64,000 nucleotides of DNA from Acetivibrio mesophilus. Its GTDB lineage: Bacteria > Bacillota > Clostridia > Acetivibrionales > Acetivibrionaceae. Both the position numbers and the translations under genes were made by a program. Below the pieces are notes generated by a model. It was not told the DNA's origin and made no database searches. It saw only the letters and a program-made list of their open reading frames with translations. Of this stretch, positions 25,859 to 35,084 are shown in pieces (the stretch's first letter is position 1; each line of letters starts with the position of its first letter). Location of the stretch: positions 1 through 64,000 of the forward strand of contig NZ_RLII01000020.1 of assembly GCF_004102745.1 (NCBI RefSeq). The letters are read 5' to 3'.

Positions 25859-26485
25859 GTGACAGTATTGTATCTGGTTCGCCACGGCGAAACCGATTGG
25901 AACAGGGAAAATCGATGTCAAGGCCATATAGATACAGAGCTAAACAGCGAGGGAATCCTTCAAGCTGAAGCTATAGCCCAAAGACTTGCCAGTGAAAGCA
26001 TAGACGTTATTTATTCCAGTGCCTTAAAAAGGGCTTACACCACAGCTAAGATAATAAACGATCAGTTATCCGCAAAGCTCATCAAGAGTGAATCATTAAA
26101 TGAGATTAATTTTGGTGAATGGGAAGGGCTAACCCTTGAAGAAATGAAAGAGCGCTCTGACTATAATTATGACCACTGGAGGCTGACTCCCCATCTGGCC
26201 ACTTTTCCCGGTGAGAAAAGCCTCAAAAACGTCCAGGACAGAGCTATAAAGTTTGTTAATGAAATAATTAAAAAGCATAATGGAAAGAATATTCTTATAG
26301 TATCCCATGGTGGTGTCGTGAAATTAATTATATTAGGGATTTTAGGCATAAGCCTTGAGGCTTACAACAAATTCTTCATTGGAAATGCATCCTTAAGCAT
26401 TGTTGTTGTTGATAACGAAAGGACATATATAAGAACGCTTAATGACACATGTCATATAAATAAGCCGTTTATGACCAAATTTTGA
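25859..26485 (+). CDS. Histidine phosphatase family protein
   Basis: A 208-residue phosphoglycerate-mutase-like phosphatase. The phosphohistidine motif is LYLVRHGETDWN at the N-terminus, followed by SSALKRAYTTAKII, NFGEWEGLTLEEM and the second catalytic site VSHGGVVKLII. I chose GTG 25859, preceded by GGAGAGGAAG and 4 bases after the regulator stop; it gives the usual family N-terminus. Longer starts would run inside the regulator gene. Substrate is unknown; CobC/PhoE-like broad phosphatases look similar. Confidence 0.85.
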   Translation: MTVLYLVRHGETDWNRENRCQGHIDTELNSEGILQAEAIAQRLASESIDVIYSSALKRAYTTAKIINDQLSAKLIKSESLNEINFGEWEGLTLEEMKERSDYNYDHWRLTPHLATFPGEKSLKNVQDRAIKFVNEIIKKHNGKNILIVSHGGVVKLIILGILGISLEAYNKFFIGNASLSIVVVDNERTYIRTLNDTCHINKPFMTKF

Positions 26486-26504
26486 TATGATGGAGTAATA
26501 ATAA

Positions 26505-27731
26505 ATGAAAAAAGTTGTTGTGATAGGGGCAGGGCCCGGCGGTATCATGGCTGCCGGCAAAGCCTCAGAACGCGGACATGATGTAATACTACTAGATAAA
26601 AATGATAGGATCGGAAAGAAAATTCTCATATCCGGTAAGGGTAGGTGCAATATCACTAATGATACCGATATTGAAGGCCTGATTGAGAATATTCCTGGAA
26701 ACGGGAATTTTTTATATTCTGCTTTCTATACCTTTTCAAATCATGATCTGATTGAATTTTTTGAACAGCACGGTCTAAAAACCAAGGTAGAAAGAGGAGG
26801 AAGGGTATTTCCTGTTTCAGATAATGCAAAAGATGTGAATGAGGCACTATTAAAGTTTTTGAAGAAGACCAATGTTCGTCTGCAATTAAACTCAGCGGTT
26901 CAGGAGATAAAGACAAAGGACAATGCTGTAATCGGCGTAGTTCTAAAAGACGGAACTGAGATTTCCTGCGATTCTGTGGTGCTTGCCACAGGTGGCGCTT
27001 CCTATCCCGGTACCGGTTCAACCGGTGATGGCTATGTCATGTCAAGGAAACTGGGACACACTATTGTAGACTTAAAACCCTCGTTGGTTCCTCTTCTTGC
27101 ACAGGAAGAATGGGTTAAAGAGCTTCAAGGGCTTTCTTTGAAGAATATTTCCATATCAATACTAAATAATGCAGGCAAAAAGATATACTCAGACTTCGGC
27201 GAAATGCTTTTCACACACTTCGGGGTCTCAGGTCCGGTTATCTTAAGTGCCAGCAGGCACATTCTTGACTATGATTATAAAAATGTGAAGTTGGTTATTG
27301 ATCTAAAGCCTGCTCTTACAGAGGAAAAACTTAACGAAAGAATACTTAGGGATTTTGAAAAGTATTCAAGAAAACAGTATAAGAATTCACTGGATGAACT
27401 TCTTCCGCAAAAAATGATTCCGGTAATAATAAACCTTTCCGGTATTGAGCCTGAAAGGTTTGTAAACCAAATTAAAAAGGATGAAAGAAAAGCTTTGGTT
27501 CGGCTTCTTAAGAATCTTACAATTAATATAAATGGTTCAAGACCTATTAAGGATGCCATTGTTACAGCCGGAGGAGTATCAACCAATGAAATTAATCCGT
27601 CAACAATGGAGTCAAAGCTTATAAAGGGTCTGTACTTTGCCGGTGAAGTCATTGATGTTGATGGTTATACAGGAGGCTTTAATCTTACCATTGCTTTTTC
27701 TACAGGCTTTCTTGCAGGTATAAACTGTTGA
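26505..27731 (+). CDS. HI0933/BaiN-family flavoprotein
   Basis: A 408-residue NAD(P)/FAD-dependent oxidoreductase. FAD-binding motifs are VVVIGAGPGGIMAAGKAS at the N-terminus, SGKGRCNITN, and VVLATGGASYPGTGSTGDGY. The C-terminal YFAGEVIDVDGYTGGFNL is typical of the HI0933 family. Members reduce varied substrates; physiological role here is unknown. It starts 19 bases after the phosphatase and is probably in the same transcript. Confidence 0.85.
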   Translation: MKKVVVIGAGPGGIMAAGKASERGHDVILLDKNDRIGKKILISGKGRCNITNDTDIEGLIENIPGNGNFLYSAFYTFSNHDLIEFFEQHGLKTKVERGGRVFPVSDNAKDVNEALLKFLKKTNVRLQLNSAVQEIKTKDNAVIGVVLKDGTEISCDSVVLATGGASYPGTGSTGDGYVMSRKLGHTIVDLKPSLVPLLAQEEWVKELQGLSLKNISISILNNAGKKIYSDFGEMLFTHFGVSGPVILSASRHILDYDYKNVKLVIDLKPALTEEKLNERILRDFEKYSRKQYKNSLDELLPQKMIPVIINLSGIEPERFVNQIKKDERKALVRLLKNLTININGSRPIKDAIVTAGGVSTNEINPSTMESKLIKGLYFAGEVIDVDGYTGGFNLTIAFSTGFLAGINC

Positions 27732-27865
27732 TTTGGACAAGTTATAAATAAATTGATGCATAACATGCCGAGGTAAAAAAAGCCGCTGGTTAAAAGTGTA
27801 TTTTTCGATGGATTTGAGCATATTATTCTATAGTAATATCCATTAAAAAATACGGAGTGATTGCA

Positions 27866-28366
27866 ATGAAGGTTGTAGTTTTTAAAACAGGAAAAGGTAA
27901 GGGTAGAAAGACTACCGAAAAAGCCATAAACCCCAGATTCGGATTTGAGAGATTTTTATTCTTCTCGTTTATAATTTTATTTGCAGCCTTGGTTCTGGTA
28001 CAGGCAGCTTTAATGAATCCTACAGCCCGAACCTTTTTGGTAAACGATACGGGGCTTGAAGGTTCTCCTCTTCAGTTTGAAGAATATCTTTACAGTGAGG
28101 GGGAGATTTCAATAGCCTTATGCAGCGCCGATGTTAATGAAGACTTGAAGCTTCTTATAAACGGAGACGAAGTTGCAGCATTTTCAGAAAATATAATAAA
28201 TCTGAAGGTAAAAGAAGGGGATGTTGTTTCTGTAGATGGAAGCGTTACAGAAGAAGTAGAGGTTGCAATAGTTTCTGCAAGTGACAATATAAAGCTGGAT
28301 AATATAGGAAAGAGGATAAGGGTAAATTCCGAAGTTAAACAGCTTGCAAGAATAATTATTGAATAA
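27866..28366 (+). CDS. Membrane-anchored protein of unknown function
   Basis: A 166-residue protein with a basic N-terminus (KGKGRKTTEK), one membrane helix (FERFLFFSFIILFAALVLVQ) and an extracytoplasmic beta-rich domain. That domain has repeated short strands (SIALCSADVNEDLKLLINGD, NIINLKVKEGDVVSVDG), suggesting a small Ig-like or anchor-like fold. ACGGAG precedes ATG 27866. I do not recognise a named family. Confidence 0.65.
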   Translation: MKVVVFKTGKGKGRKTTEKAINPRFGFERFLFFSFIILFAALVLVQAALMNPTARTFLVNDTGLEGSPLQFEEYLYSEGEISIALCSADVNEDLKLLINGDEVAAFSENIINLKVKEGDVVSVDGSVTEEVEVAIVSASDNIKLDNIGKRIRVNSEVKQLARIIIE

Positions 28367-28383
28367 TTCGTCAATTTTTTTTA

Positions 28384-28412
28384 TTGTCTAAAATCTATTA
28401 TTAAAGTATAAT
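28384..28412 (+). promoter_or_regulatory. Promoter of the hutP-like gene
   Basis: TTGTCT (28384-28389), 17-base spacer, perfect TATAAT (28407-28412). The leader of about 100 bases before the ATG has no clear HutP-type binding array. Confidence 0.6.
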
Positions 28413-28519
28413 ATAATAGTGTTTGTTCTTGAAAATAATGAATAATTACTAAAACCGAAAGATAATATCTATATACTTGTATTTGACTATAATTAATTTG
28501 GATATCTTGAGAGGTAAAT

Positions 28520-28954
28520 ATGACAAACGATACTATTGACGCAGGAAAATTTGGAAGCAAGGAGATTGCATCTGCCGCAATAGAAATAGCACTAACAAAG
28601 GATAGGGCTTCTGAAAAACAGCTGCAATCTGAGTATAATAAAATTGGAATACGCACTGCAGCAGTAGACTATGGGGGAGAGTTCATTACCTCTGTGATGA
28701 AGATAATAGAAAGGGCTGTGGTATCGTCTAAAAGAGAAGGCGTTATTATTGACAATCATGTAGAAGAAGGAGCAGTTGCCGGCGCGACAAGGGAAGCGTT
28801 GTCGCAAATTATGCCCAAGGCACTAGGGCTTAATGTCGGCGGTAAAATCGGCGTTGCACGATACAAAAATCACATCTCTGTAGCGGTCTTTTTTGGAATC
28901 GGTCTGCTTCATTTAAATGAGGTGTCCATAGGTCTAGGCCACAGGGTTGTGTAG
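28520..28954 (+). CDS. hutP: HutP family RNA-binding protein
   Basis: A 144-residue homologue of HutP, the histidine-dependent RNA-binding antiterminator of Bacillus. The diagnostic C-terminal sequence HISVAVFFGIGLLHLNEVS with IGLGHRVV is present, along with GVIIDNHVEEGAVAGATREAL. In Bacillus it controls histidine use by binding UAG repeats. Here no hut genes are nearby, so the target is unknown; clostridia often carry HutP homologues without a hut operon. GAGAGGTAAAT precedes the ATG. Confidence 0.85.
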   Translation: MTNDTIDAGKFGSKEIASAAIEIALTKDRASEKQLQSEYNKIGIRTAAVDYGGEFITSVMKIIERAVVSSKREGVIIDNHVEEGAVAGATREALSQIMPKALGLNVGGKIGVARYKNHISVAVFFGIGLLHLNEVSIGLGHRVV

Positions 28955-29036
28955 GTTTGGAAAGTATATAATACATAATTGCTAAAAGTATTGGAAGGTA
29001 GTATGGTAGAATGGTAAATAGGAGGATCTGATTATA

Positions 29037-29393
29037 ATGGTAAGGGCTGTAAGAGGTGCAACTACCGTTGCAAACAACAATGCAGATGAAATATTATCCG
29101 AAACTCAAAGGCTACTTTGTGAAATGGCTCAAAGAAACGAGCTTAAGGAAGATGATATAATAAGTATTATTTTTACCCTTACAAAGGATTTGGATGCGGT
29201 ATTCCCGGCGATTGCCGCAAGAAATATAGGTTGGACAAGTACAGCACTTATGTGCATGAATGAAATAGATGTTCCGGGAAGCTTAGAGAAATGTATCAGG
29301 ATAATGATGCATGTAAATACCGATAAAGATAAGAAGGATATAAAGCACGTGTACCTTAATGGTGCAAAGGTCTTACGACCGGATTTGACTTAA
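29037..29393 (+). CDS. aroH: Chorismate mutase, AroH type
   Basis: A 118-residue monofunctional chorismate mutase. It converts chorismate to prephenate for phenylalanine and tyrosine. VRAVRGATTVANN, DEILSETQRLL, ISIIFTLTKDLDAVFPA and VPGSLEKCIRIMMHVNT match the trimeric AroH fold, including the active-site Arg and Glu-rich positions. ATAGGAGG precedes ATG 29037. It sits just before cmk; other aromatic genes (aroK, aroC) are near 50 kb. Confidence 0.92.
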   Translation: MVRAVRGATTVANNNADEILSETQRLLCEMAQRNELKEDDIISIIFTLTKDLDAVFPAIAARNIGWTSTALMCMNEIDVPGSLEKCIRIMMHVNTDKDKKDIKHVYLNGAKVLRPDLT

Positions 29394-29431
29394 GGATTGG
29401 GATAAAATTTGTACTCTTCGGGAGATATATT

Positions 29432-30115
29432 ATGAGTGAAAAAGCCAGAATTTCAATTGCTATTGACGGACCTGCAGGTGCTGGAAAAAGCACAATTGCA
29501 AAGATTCTTTCAAAAACTTTGAATATACTGTACTTAGACACCGGGGCAATGTATAGGACTGTTGCCTTAAAAGCTATTAGAGAAGGTATTGATACATCAA
29601 ACCGCGAGCAAATGTCAAAGCTCGTCGAAGACATAGACATAAAAGTTGTTTACTCAGGAGATATACAACATATTTTGTTAGACGGTGAAGATGTAACTGA
29701 CCTTATTAGGACTCCCGAGGTTTCTATCGGTGCATCCAATGTAGCCACTGTTCCGGCAGTCAGGTTGAAGATGGTAGAGCTTCAACGGGAAATAGCCAAA
29801 GAGAATAGTGTTGTGATGGATGGAAGAGATATAGGTACATACGTATTGCCCGATGCAAAGCTCAAGTTTTTCCTTACAGCTTCTATTGAAGCGAGGGCTA
29901 TTAGAAGATACAATGAGCTTTTGTCAAAAGGAATGACTCAAACGACATTAGAAGATGTCAAAAAAGATATAGCATACAGGGATAAAAACGACAGCAGCAG
30001 GGAATTTGCTCCTTTGTCGAAAGCTTCCGATGCTATTGAGATTGATACCACAGATATGAATATAGATCAAGTTGTAGACAAAATAATGGAGTATGTAAAG
30101 GCATATGTTTATTAA
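29432..30115 (+). CDS. cmk: Cytidylate kinase
   Basis: Phosphorylates CMP and dCMP. The 227-residue protein has the P-loop IAIDGPAGAGKST, LDTGAMYRTVAL, MDGRDIGTYVLPDAKLKFFLTAS and a lid region (DKNDSSREFAPL). Length is normal. Its last 11 bases overlap plsC, so translation is coupled. The order cmk-plsC-ispH/rpsA is conserved among clostridia. Confidence 0.94.
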   Translation: MSEKARISIAIDGPAGAGKSTIAKILSKTLNILYLDTGAMYRTVALKAIREGIDTSNREQMSKLVEDIDIKVVYSGDIQHILLDGEDVTDLIRTPEVSIGASNVATVPAVRLKMVELQREIAKENSVVMDGRDIGTYVLPDAKLKFFLTASIEARAIRRYNELLSKGMTQTTLEDVKKDIAYRDKNDSSREFAPLSKASDAIEIDTTDMNIDQVVDKIMEYVKAYVY

Positions 30116-30692
30116 TTTTATTAGGGCGATTTTTAATATATTTTTTACTCTGTTTTATAGGGTGAGAATTATCGGTATAGAGAACGTTCCTGCAAAGGGT
30201 TCTGTTCTATTGTGTTCAAATCATATCGCAGAATTGGATATGTTTTTTATCGGATATAAGCTAAAAAGATTGGTTCGATATATGGCTAAGAAAGAACTCT
30301 TTAATATTCCCTTATTGTCCATATTTTTCAGAAAACTTGGCGCTTTTCCTGTAAGCAGGGGTAAAGGTGATGTCGGAGCAATTAAAACCGCTTTAAATCT
30401 TCTCGAAGAAGGTCACATTGTCGGTATTTTCCCCGAGGGCACAAGATTGAAAAATAGAAAAGATACAAATATAAAAGTAAAACCGGGGGCGGCCCTTTTG
30501 GCACAGAAATCAGGTGCTGCAATTTTGCCTGTAGCCATTTCCGGAAGCTATCGCCCTTTCAGTAAAATAAAAATTGTATTTGGAAAACCATTTACTCTTG
30601 ATTTAGATAAAGATAAGAAATATACTAATAGTGAATTGGTTGAAATCAGTGAGGGAATAATGAAAAAGGTTTACTCTCTTTTGGAGGAATAA
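30105..30692 (+). CDS. plsC: 1-acyl-sn-glycerol-3-phosphate acyltransferase
   Basis: Adds the second acyl chain to lysophosphatidic acid in phospholipid synthesis. The 195-residue membrane-associated protein has an N-terminal hydrophobic segment, the HX4D catalytic motif in SNHIAELDMF, PVSRGKGDVGAIK, and the substrate motif GIFPEGTRLKN. The start ATG 30105 overlaps cmk by 11 bases and has GGAG inside the cmk end. It leads into the ispH fusion after 3 bases. Confidence 0.9.
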   Translation: MFINFIRAIFNIFFTLFYRVRIIGIENVPAKGSVLLCSNHIAELDMFFIGYKLKRLVRYMAKKELFNIPLLSIFFRKLGAFPVSRGKGDVGAIKTALNLLEEGHIVGIFPEGTRLKNRKDTNIKVKPGAALLAQKSGAAILPVAISGSYRPFSKIKIVFGKPFTLDLDKDKKYTNSELVEISEGIMKKVYSLLEE

Positions 30693-30695
30693 TAA

Positions 30696-32759
30696 TTGGA
30701 AATAATTGTTGCTAAGTCTGCTGGATTTTGTTTTGGAGTTAATAACGCAGTTAAGACTGTCAATAACCTTTTGGAAAAGCAAAAGGATCCCATATATACA
30801 TATGGTCCTATTATTCACAATGCACAAGTGGTGGATTTTCTTACTTCCAGAGGTGTTGTTAAGGTTGATGACATTGATGAAGCAGACTCAAACGGTCATA
30901 TTGTGATTAGAGCCCACGGTGTTACACCAGAAATTTATAAAAAGATTTTAGATAAGGGGTTGATTTTGGAAGATGCTACATGTCCATACGTAAAAAAAAT
31001 TCATAATCTTGTAAAGGAAAAATGTGAAGAAGGCTACAAGATAATAATTGTAGGCGACAAGAATCACCCTGAAGTCATAGGGATAAATGGATGGTGTAAC
31101 AATAAAGCATATATAGCCGACACTGTTGAAGACTTAGAAATACTCGACGAAAGCGATGAAAAAATTTGTGTTGTTGCACAGACAACAATAACGAAGGAAA
31201 AGTGGGTCGAGATAACAACAGCATTAAAAAAGAAATTTGAAAATATTTTAGAATTTGATACAATATGTAGTGCAACTAGTAAAAGACAAAATGAAGCAGA
31301 AGAAATATCCAAGCATGTTGACATGATGGTTATTATTGGGGGAAAAAGCAGTTCTAATACCCAAAAGCTTTATGATATTTGCAAAAAACATTGTAATTTG
31401 ACGTATAAAATTGAGACTTCCGGTGATTTGCCACCGGTAGATATAAAAAAAATAAAAAAAATAGGTATTTCTGCCGGAGCTTCTACGCCGGACTGGGTAA
31501 TTGAGGAGGTTATTAAAACAATGAGTGAATTAAACAAGCAAGGAAAGGTCGATATTGTAGAGAAAGATGGTGAAATAGATTTCGCCAATGCATTTGAAAA
31601 TTCGTTTGTTAGAATACAAACAGGAGATACTGTGAAGGGAAAAATAATTGGCTTTAACAGCAACGAAGTTTTTGTTGACTTAGGTTATAAGGCAGATGGC
31701 ATAATCCCTCTCGAAGAGTATACCGATGATCCTAACTTCAAGATTGAAAAGGAAGTAAAGGTAGGAGATGAGATTGAAGTCCTCGTTGAAACTATCAACG
31801 ACGGCGAGGGTAATGTAAGGCTCTCAAAGAGAAAGGTAGATGCCATAAAGTCTTGGGATGATATTGTTAAGGCTTATGAAAACAAGACTCCTGTTAATGC
31901 TTTTGTTGTTGAAGTTGTAAAGGGCGGTGTAATTGCCAGCTCTAAAGGCGTAAGAATATTCGTTCCTGCTTCACAGGTAAGCGATAGATATGTAAAGGAC
32001 TTAAATGAGTTCCTTAAGAGAAACATCACTCTCAGAATTGTAGAGTTCAATGAAAAGAAACGTAAACTGGTAGGTTCTGCAAGAGTTATTATCGAAGAAG
32101 AAAAGACAGCCCTTGCAAGCAATACATGGAACAGCATTGAAGTAGGAAAAGTATTTAAAGGTTCTGTTAAGAGTCTTACAGATTTCGGTGCTTTTGTTGA
32201 TATAGGCGGAGTTGATGGACTCATTCATATTTCTGAGCTTTCATGGACAAGAGTTAAACACCCATCTGAAGTATTAAAGGTTGGAGATAACGTAGAGGTA
32301 ACAGTTATTGAATTTGATAAGAACAAGAAAAAGGTGTCCTTGGGATATAGAAAAATCGAGGATAATCCATGGTATAAAGCAGAAGAAAAATACAAAGTAG
32401 GCGATATCGTAAACGTAACTGTTCTTCGTTTTGCTTCCTTTGGTGCTTTTGTTGAGCTTGAAAAAGGTGTGGACGGGCTGGTTCACATATCACAAATATC
32501 CTCAAAGCATCTGGCAAAAGTTGAAGATGCACTTGAGATTGGTATGAAAGTTGATGCTAAAATAGTGGAAGTGGATATTGAGAACAAGAAAATTAGCCTT
32601 AGCATTAAAGAGGTTAAGCCAATAGACCCTCCTTCTAAGGATGACTCCGAAGCAAAAGACGCTTCCGGCAATTCTGCTGATGATGTTGAACCTTCAGAGC
32701 ATAAAGAAGATATGTCCGTAACATTAGGTGACATAGTATCAAAGACAACAGAGTCCTAA
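30696..32759 (+). CDS. ispH: Fusion of IspH (HMBPP reductase) and ribosomal protein S1-type repeats
   Basis: A 687-residue two-part protein. Residues about 1-280 are IspH, the [4Fe-4S] enzyme that makes isopentenyl and dimethylallyl diphosphate. The three cluster cysteines are Cys12 (AGFCFGV), Cys96 (EDATCPYV) and Cys191 (DTICSAT). Residues about 308-638 hold four S1 RNA-binding repeats (for example SLTDFGAFVDIGGVDGLIHI and FASFGAFVELEKGVDGLVHI), followed by an acidic Ser/Asp-rich tail. Such fusions are known in clostridia. The start is TTG 30696 with GGAGGAAT 7 bases upstream. There is no stop or restart between the two parts. Confidence 0.92.
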   Translation: MEIIVAKSAGFCFGVNNAVKTVNNLLEKQKDPIYTYGPIIHNAQVVDFLTSRGVVKVDDIDEADSNGHIVIRAHGVTPEIYKKILDKGLILEDATCPYVKKIHNLVKEKCEEGYKIIIVGDKNHPEVIGINGWCNNKAYIADTVEDLEILDESDEKICVVAQTTITKEKWVEITTALKKKFENILEFDTICSATSKRQNEAEEISKHVDMMVIIGGKSSSNTQKLYDICKKHCNLTYKIETSGDLPPVDIKKIKKIGISAGASTPDWVIEEVIKTMSELNKQGKVDIVEKDGEIDFANAFENSFVRIQTGDTVKGKIIGFNSNEVFVDLGYKADGIIPLEEYTDDPNFKIEKEVKVGDEIEVLVETINDGEGNVRLSKRKVDAIKSWDDIVKAYENKTPVNAFVVEVVKGGVIASSKGVRIFVPASQVSDRYVKDLNEFLKRNITLRIVEFNEKKRKLVGSARVIIEEEKTALASNTWNSIEVGKVFKGSVKSLTDFGAFVDIGGVDGLIHISELSWTRVKHPSEVLKVGDNVEVTVIEFDKNKKKVSLGYRKIEDNPWYKAEEKYKVGDIVNVTVLRFASFGAFVELEKGVDGLVHISQISSKHLAKVEDALEIGMKVDAKIVEVDIENKKISLSIKEVKPIDPPSKDDSEAKDASGNSADDVEPSEHKEDMSVTLGDIVSKTTES

Positions 32760-32816
32760 TTATATATTGATATTTAATATAATTTAAATATAGGTTCGTT
32801 TATAATGATTAACTTT

Positions 32817-32846
32817 AAGCCTGTTGCTAAATGTAACAGGCTTTTT
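32817..32846 (+). terminator. Rho-independent terminator after the ispH fusion
   Basis: AAGCCTGTT (32817-32825) pairs with AACAGGCTT (32835-32843), then TTT. Confidence 0.85.
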
Positions 32847-32848
32847 AC

Positions 32849-32909
32849 TTTGCCTCCTAGAATGAAATGAAAGAGACAAAAGCGAAGGGTCTCGATGTCC
32901 CGAGCTTTT
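32849..32909 (+). repeat. Dispersed repeat, copy B
   Basis: Near-identical core to 4717-4778 (opposite orientation) and 52966-53013. On the plus strand it reads MKETKAKGLDVPSFYL and stays open to a stop at about 32939. No ribosome site of normal sense precedes the ATG. Confidence 0.6.
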
Positions 32910-33047
32910 ACTTGTTCACAGAACGAACCCTAATATGTTGAATTACAGCGTAAATGGGATAAAAATATGCATAAAACAGAGGAAATCGAAGAAGATTTTT
33001 AATAATTCAGAATAAACAAGATATATTTAAAATTTTAGAAAAATCTA

Positions 33048-33075
33048 TTGACTTTTAGTGCAGACGTGCTAAAAT
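33048..33075 (+). promoter_or_regulatory. Promoter of speD
   Basis: TTGACT (33048-33053), 16-base spacer, TAAAAT (33070-33075). Confidence 0.6.
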
Positions 33076-33154
33076 AAATTTTGTTGAAATTGACTAATTT
33101 CAAAATTGAAGAAAGGTTGTTGATATTTTTTTAAATCTGAAGGAGGAAAAAGAA

Positions 33155-33529
33155 ATGAATGCTTTGGGCCGTCATATTCTGGCAGAAATATATGGATGCG
33201 ATGCCTCTATACTTAATAATCGGAGTTTGATTGAAAAAATCATGGTTGAATCTGCTCTTGAAGCTGGTGCTGAAGTTAGAGAAGTGGCATTTCACAAATT
33301 CAGTCCCCAAGGAGTAAGTGGTGTAGTAGTAATTTCTGAATCCCATTTGGCAATCCATACATGGCCGGAGTTGGGATATGCCGCAGTAGATGTATTTACT
33401 TGCGGAGAAAAGGTAAACCCATGGGATGCTTGCAATTACCTAACAGAAAGGTTTAAAGCCAAGCATATGACTGCAACCGAGGTGAAACGAGGCGTATTCG
33501 AAGAACCTGTTAAAGTTGCAAATTTATAA
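33155..33529 (+). CDS. speD: S-adenosylmethionine decarboxylase proenzyme
   Basis: Produces decarboxylated S-adenosylmethionine for spermidine synthase. The 124-residue class 1B proenzyme has the self-cleavage site in [12 protein letters not shown]; cleavage before Ser63 would create the pyruvoyl group. [19 protein letters not shown] carries the catalytic Cys. AAGGAGG precedes ATG 33155. It is unlinked to speE-speB at 16.4-18.1 kb and has its own promoter and terminator. Confidence 0.94.
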   Translation: MNALGRHILAEIYGCDASILNNRSLIEKIMVESALEAGAEVREVAFHKFSPQGVSGVVVISESHLAIHTWPELGYAAVDVFTCGEKVNPWDACNYLTERFKAKHMTATEVKRGVFEEPVKVANL

Positions 33530-33547
33530 TTGTTAAAATAGATGTCT

Positions 33548-33573
33548 AAAAGCGTGCATATTAGCACGCTTTT
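33548..33573 (+). terminator. Rho-independent terminator after speD
   Basis: AAAAGCGTGC and GCACGCTTTT form a perfect 10-base stem with a 6-base loop. Confidence 0.85.
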
Positions 33574-33773
33574 ATGTTTGTATAGCTCGTATGCTGCATT
33601 CATTTATTCCGGTTTTTCCAGCACAATATATTTATTTTTGATTATGTCTATGATAAAATAAATGTATTAATATAATCATATCATTTATATAGTGCTGTTC
33701 TTTTAAAGTTTTTTTATTGTATTCAAGGCTTCAAATAATTATTTAATCCATTTAAATTAAGAGAGGAGTAGTT

Positions 33774-34184
33774 ATGGAGAGGACGCTGGTTTTATTAAAG
33801 CCTGATTCTGTAAAAAGAAAAATTGTCGGCGATATCATATCCCGTTTCGAGAAGAGGAATTTTACAATCTTTCACTTGAAAATGATGAATATCAGTAAGG
33901 ATTTGGCCTGCGAGCATTATTTTCATGTTAAGGAAAAGCCGTTTTTTAACGATATGATTAACTATATAACATCTGGTCCTGTAATTGTAATGATTCTTTC
34001 CGGCAACAGGGTGATCGAGGCAGTAAGGAGCATGATTGGGGCAACAAGCAACTTTGATTCCCACCCCGGTACCATTAGAGGTGATTATGGATATCATTCT
34101 TTTGAAAATCTGATCCATGCATCAGATTCCCCTGAGAGTGCCGAAATTGAAATAAAAAGGTTTTTCCCTGAACTGGACATATAA
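33774..34184 (+). CDS. ndk: Nucleoside diphosphate kinase
   Basis: Equalises nucleoside triphosphate pools through a phosphohistidine. The 136-residue protein begins ERTLVLLKPDSVKRKIVG, carries IRGDYGYHSFENLIHASDS, and has the catalytic His at residue 115. Length is normal. GAGAGGAG precedes the ATG. A direct repeat of about 14 bases (TGAAATAAAAAGGTT) spans the 3' end (about 34147 and 34199). Confidence 0.93.
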   Translation: MERTLVLLKPDSVKRKIVGDIISRFEKRNFTIFHLKMMNISKDLACEHYFHVKEKPFFNDMINYITSGPVIVMILSGNRVIEAVRSMIGATSNFDSHPGTIRGDYGYHSFENLIHASDSPESAEIEIKRFFPELDI

Positions 34185-34286
34185 ACTGTACATAAAACTG
34201 AAATAAAAAGGTTAATGTTCATATTTATAGCCGATTCAAGATTGCTGGTGCTTGTCATTTAAGAATAGAAATGGAGAGATGGCAAA

Positions 34287-35069
34287 ATGGTTATGGATTA
34301 TGAAGGTTTTAAGAAAGAAATACTCATACTAACTGGAATTGACCTAAGCTCTTACAAAGAAAAACAAATGAAAAGAAGACTGGATTCTTTGATAAGTAAA
34401 AATAATTTTAACGGCTATAAACCATATGTTGAAGCTATCAAAACAGATAATAAGCTTTATAATGAGTTTATCAACTATATGACCATCAATGTATCCGAGT
34501 TCTACAGAAATCCGGAACAGTGGGAAAAACTAAAAAAAATAATACTTCCGTCGCTTCTTGAAAAAAATAATAGCCTCAAAATTTGGAGTGCTGCTTGTTC
34601 GAGCGGAGATGAACCTTATACTCTTGTTATGATATTAAATGAATTTCTTCCGCTCAGCAAGATTAAGATTATTGCTACGGATATAGATAATGAAATCCTT
34701 TTGAAGGCAAAAAATGGTCTCTACACCGATAAGAGCATTGCCAATTTGCCCAAGAACTACATTGAGAAATACTTTAAAACCGATGGCGACATATTTGCCA
34801 TAAATCAGGAAGTAAAAAACTGCGTTGAGTTTATTAAGCATAATTTATTGGCAGATGCCTATCCAAAGAACTGTGACCTTATTGTATGCAGAAATGTACT
34901 GATTTATTTTACAGAGGAAGCAAAAACAGAGATTTATAAAAAATTCAATAGATCCCTCAAAACGGGTGGAGTACTTTTTGTTGGAAGCACAGAACAGATA
35001 ATACTTTATAATCTTTATAACTTCAAACCTATACAGACGTTCTTCTATCAAAAAGAAAAGGATATTTAG
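34287..35069 (+). CDS. cheR: CheR-type protein methyltransferase
   Basis: A 260-residue SAM-dependent methyltransferase that esterifies glutamates on chemoreceptors. It has the N-terminal helical CheR domain (GIDLSSYKEKQMKRRLDSL, NVSEFYRN), then the SAM fold: IWSAACSSGDEPYTLVMIL, IIATDIDNEIL and LIVCRNVLIYF. The end of the protein has GSTEQI. GGAGAGATGG lies upstream; ATG 34287 and ATG 34293 are both possible starts. No other chemotaxis genes are in the window. Confidence 0.85.
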   Translation: MVMDYEGFKKEILILTGIDLSSYKEKQMKRRLDSLISKNNFNGYKPYVEAIKTDNKLYNEFINYMTINVSEFYRNPEQWEKLKKIILPSLLEKNNSLKIWSAACSSGDEPYTLVMILNEFLPLSKIKIIATDIDNEILLKAKNGLYTDKSIANLPKNYIEKYFKTDGDIFAINQEVKNCVEFIKHNLLADAYPKNCDLIVCRNVLIYFTEEAKTEIYKKFNRSLKTGGVLFVGSTEQIILYNLYNFKPIQTFFYQKEKDI

Positions 35070-35084
35070 CGGAAGGAGAGTTAC

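Larger units (their letters stand above)
32760..33154. other. Intergenic region: terminator, dispersed repeat and speD promoter
   Basis: This 395-base stretch contains the terminator of the ispH fusion (32817-32846), copy B of the dispersed repeat (32849-32909) and the speD promoter (33048-33075). The rest is AT-rich with no gene recognised. Confidence 0.6.

Noticed and set aside
33574-33773. RNA gene or riboswitch before ndk
   Set aside because: The 200-base spacer shows no stable fold or known motif beyond AT-rich DNA.
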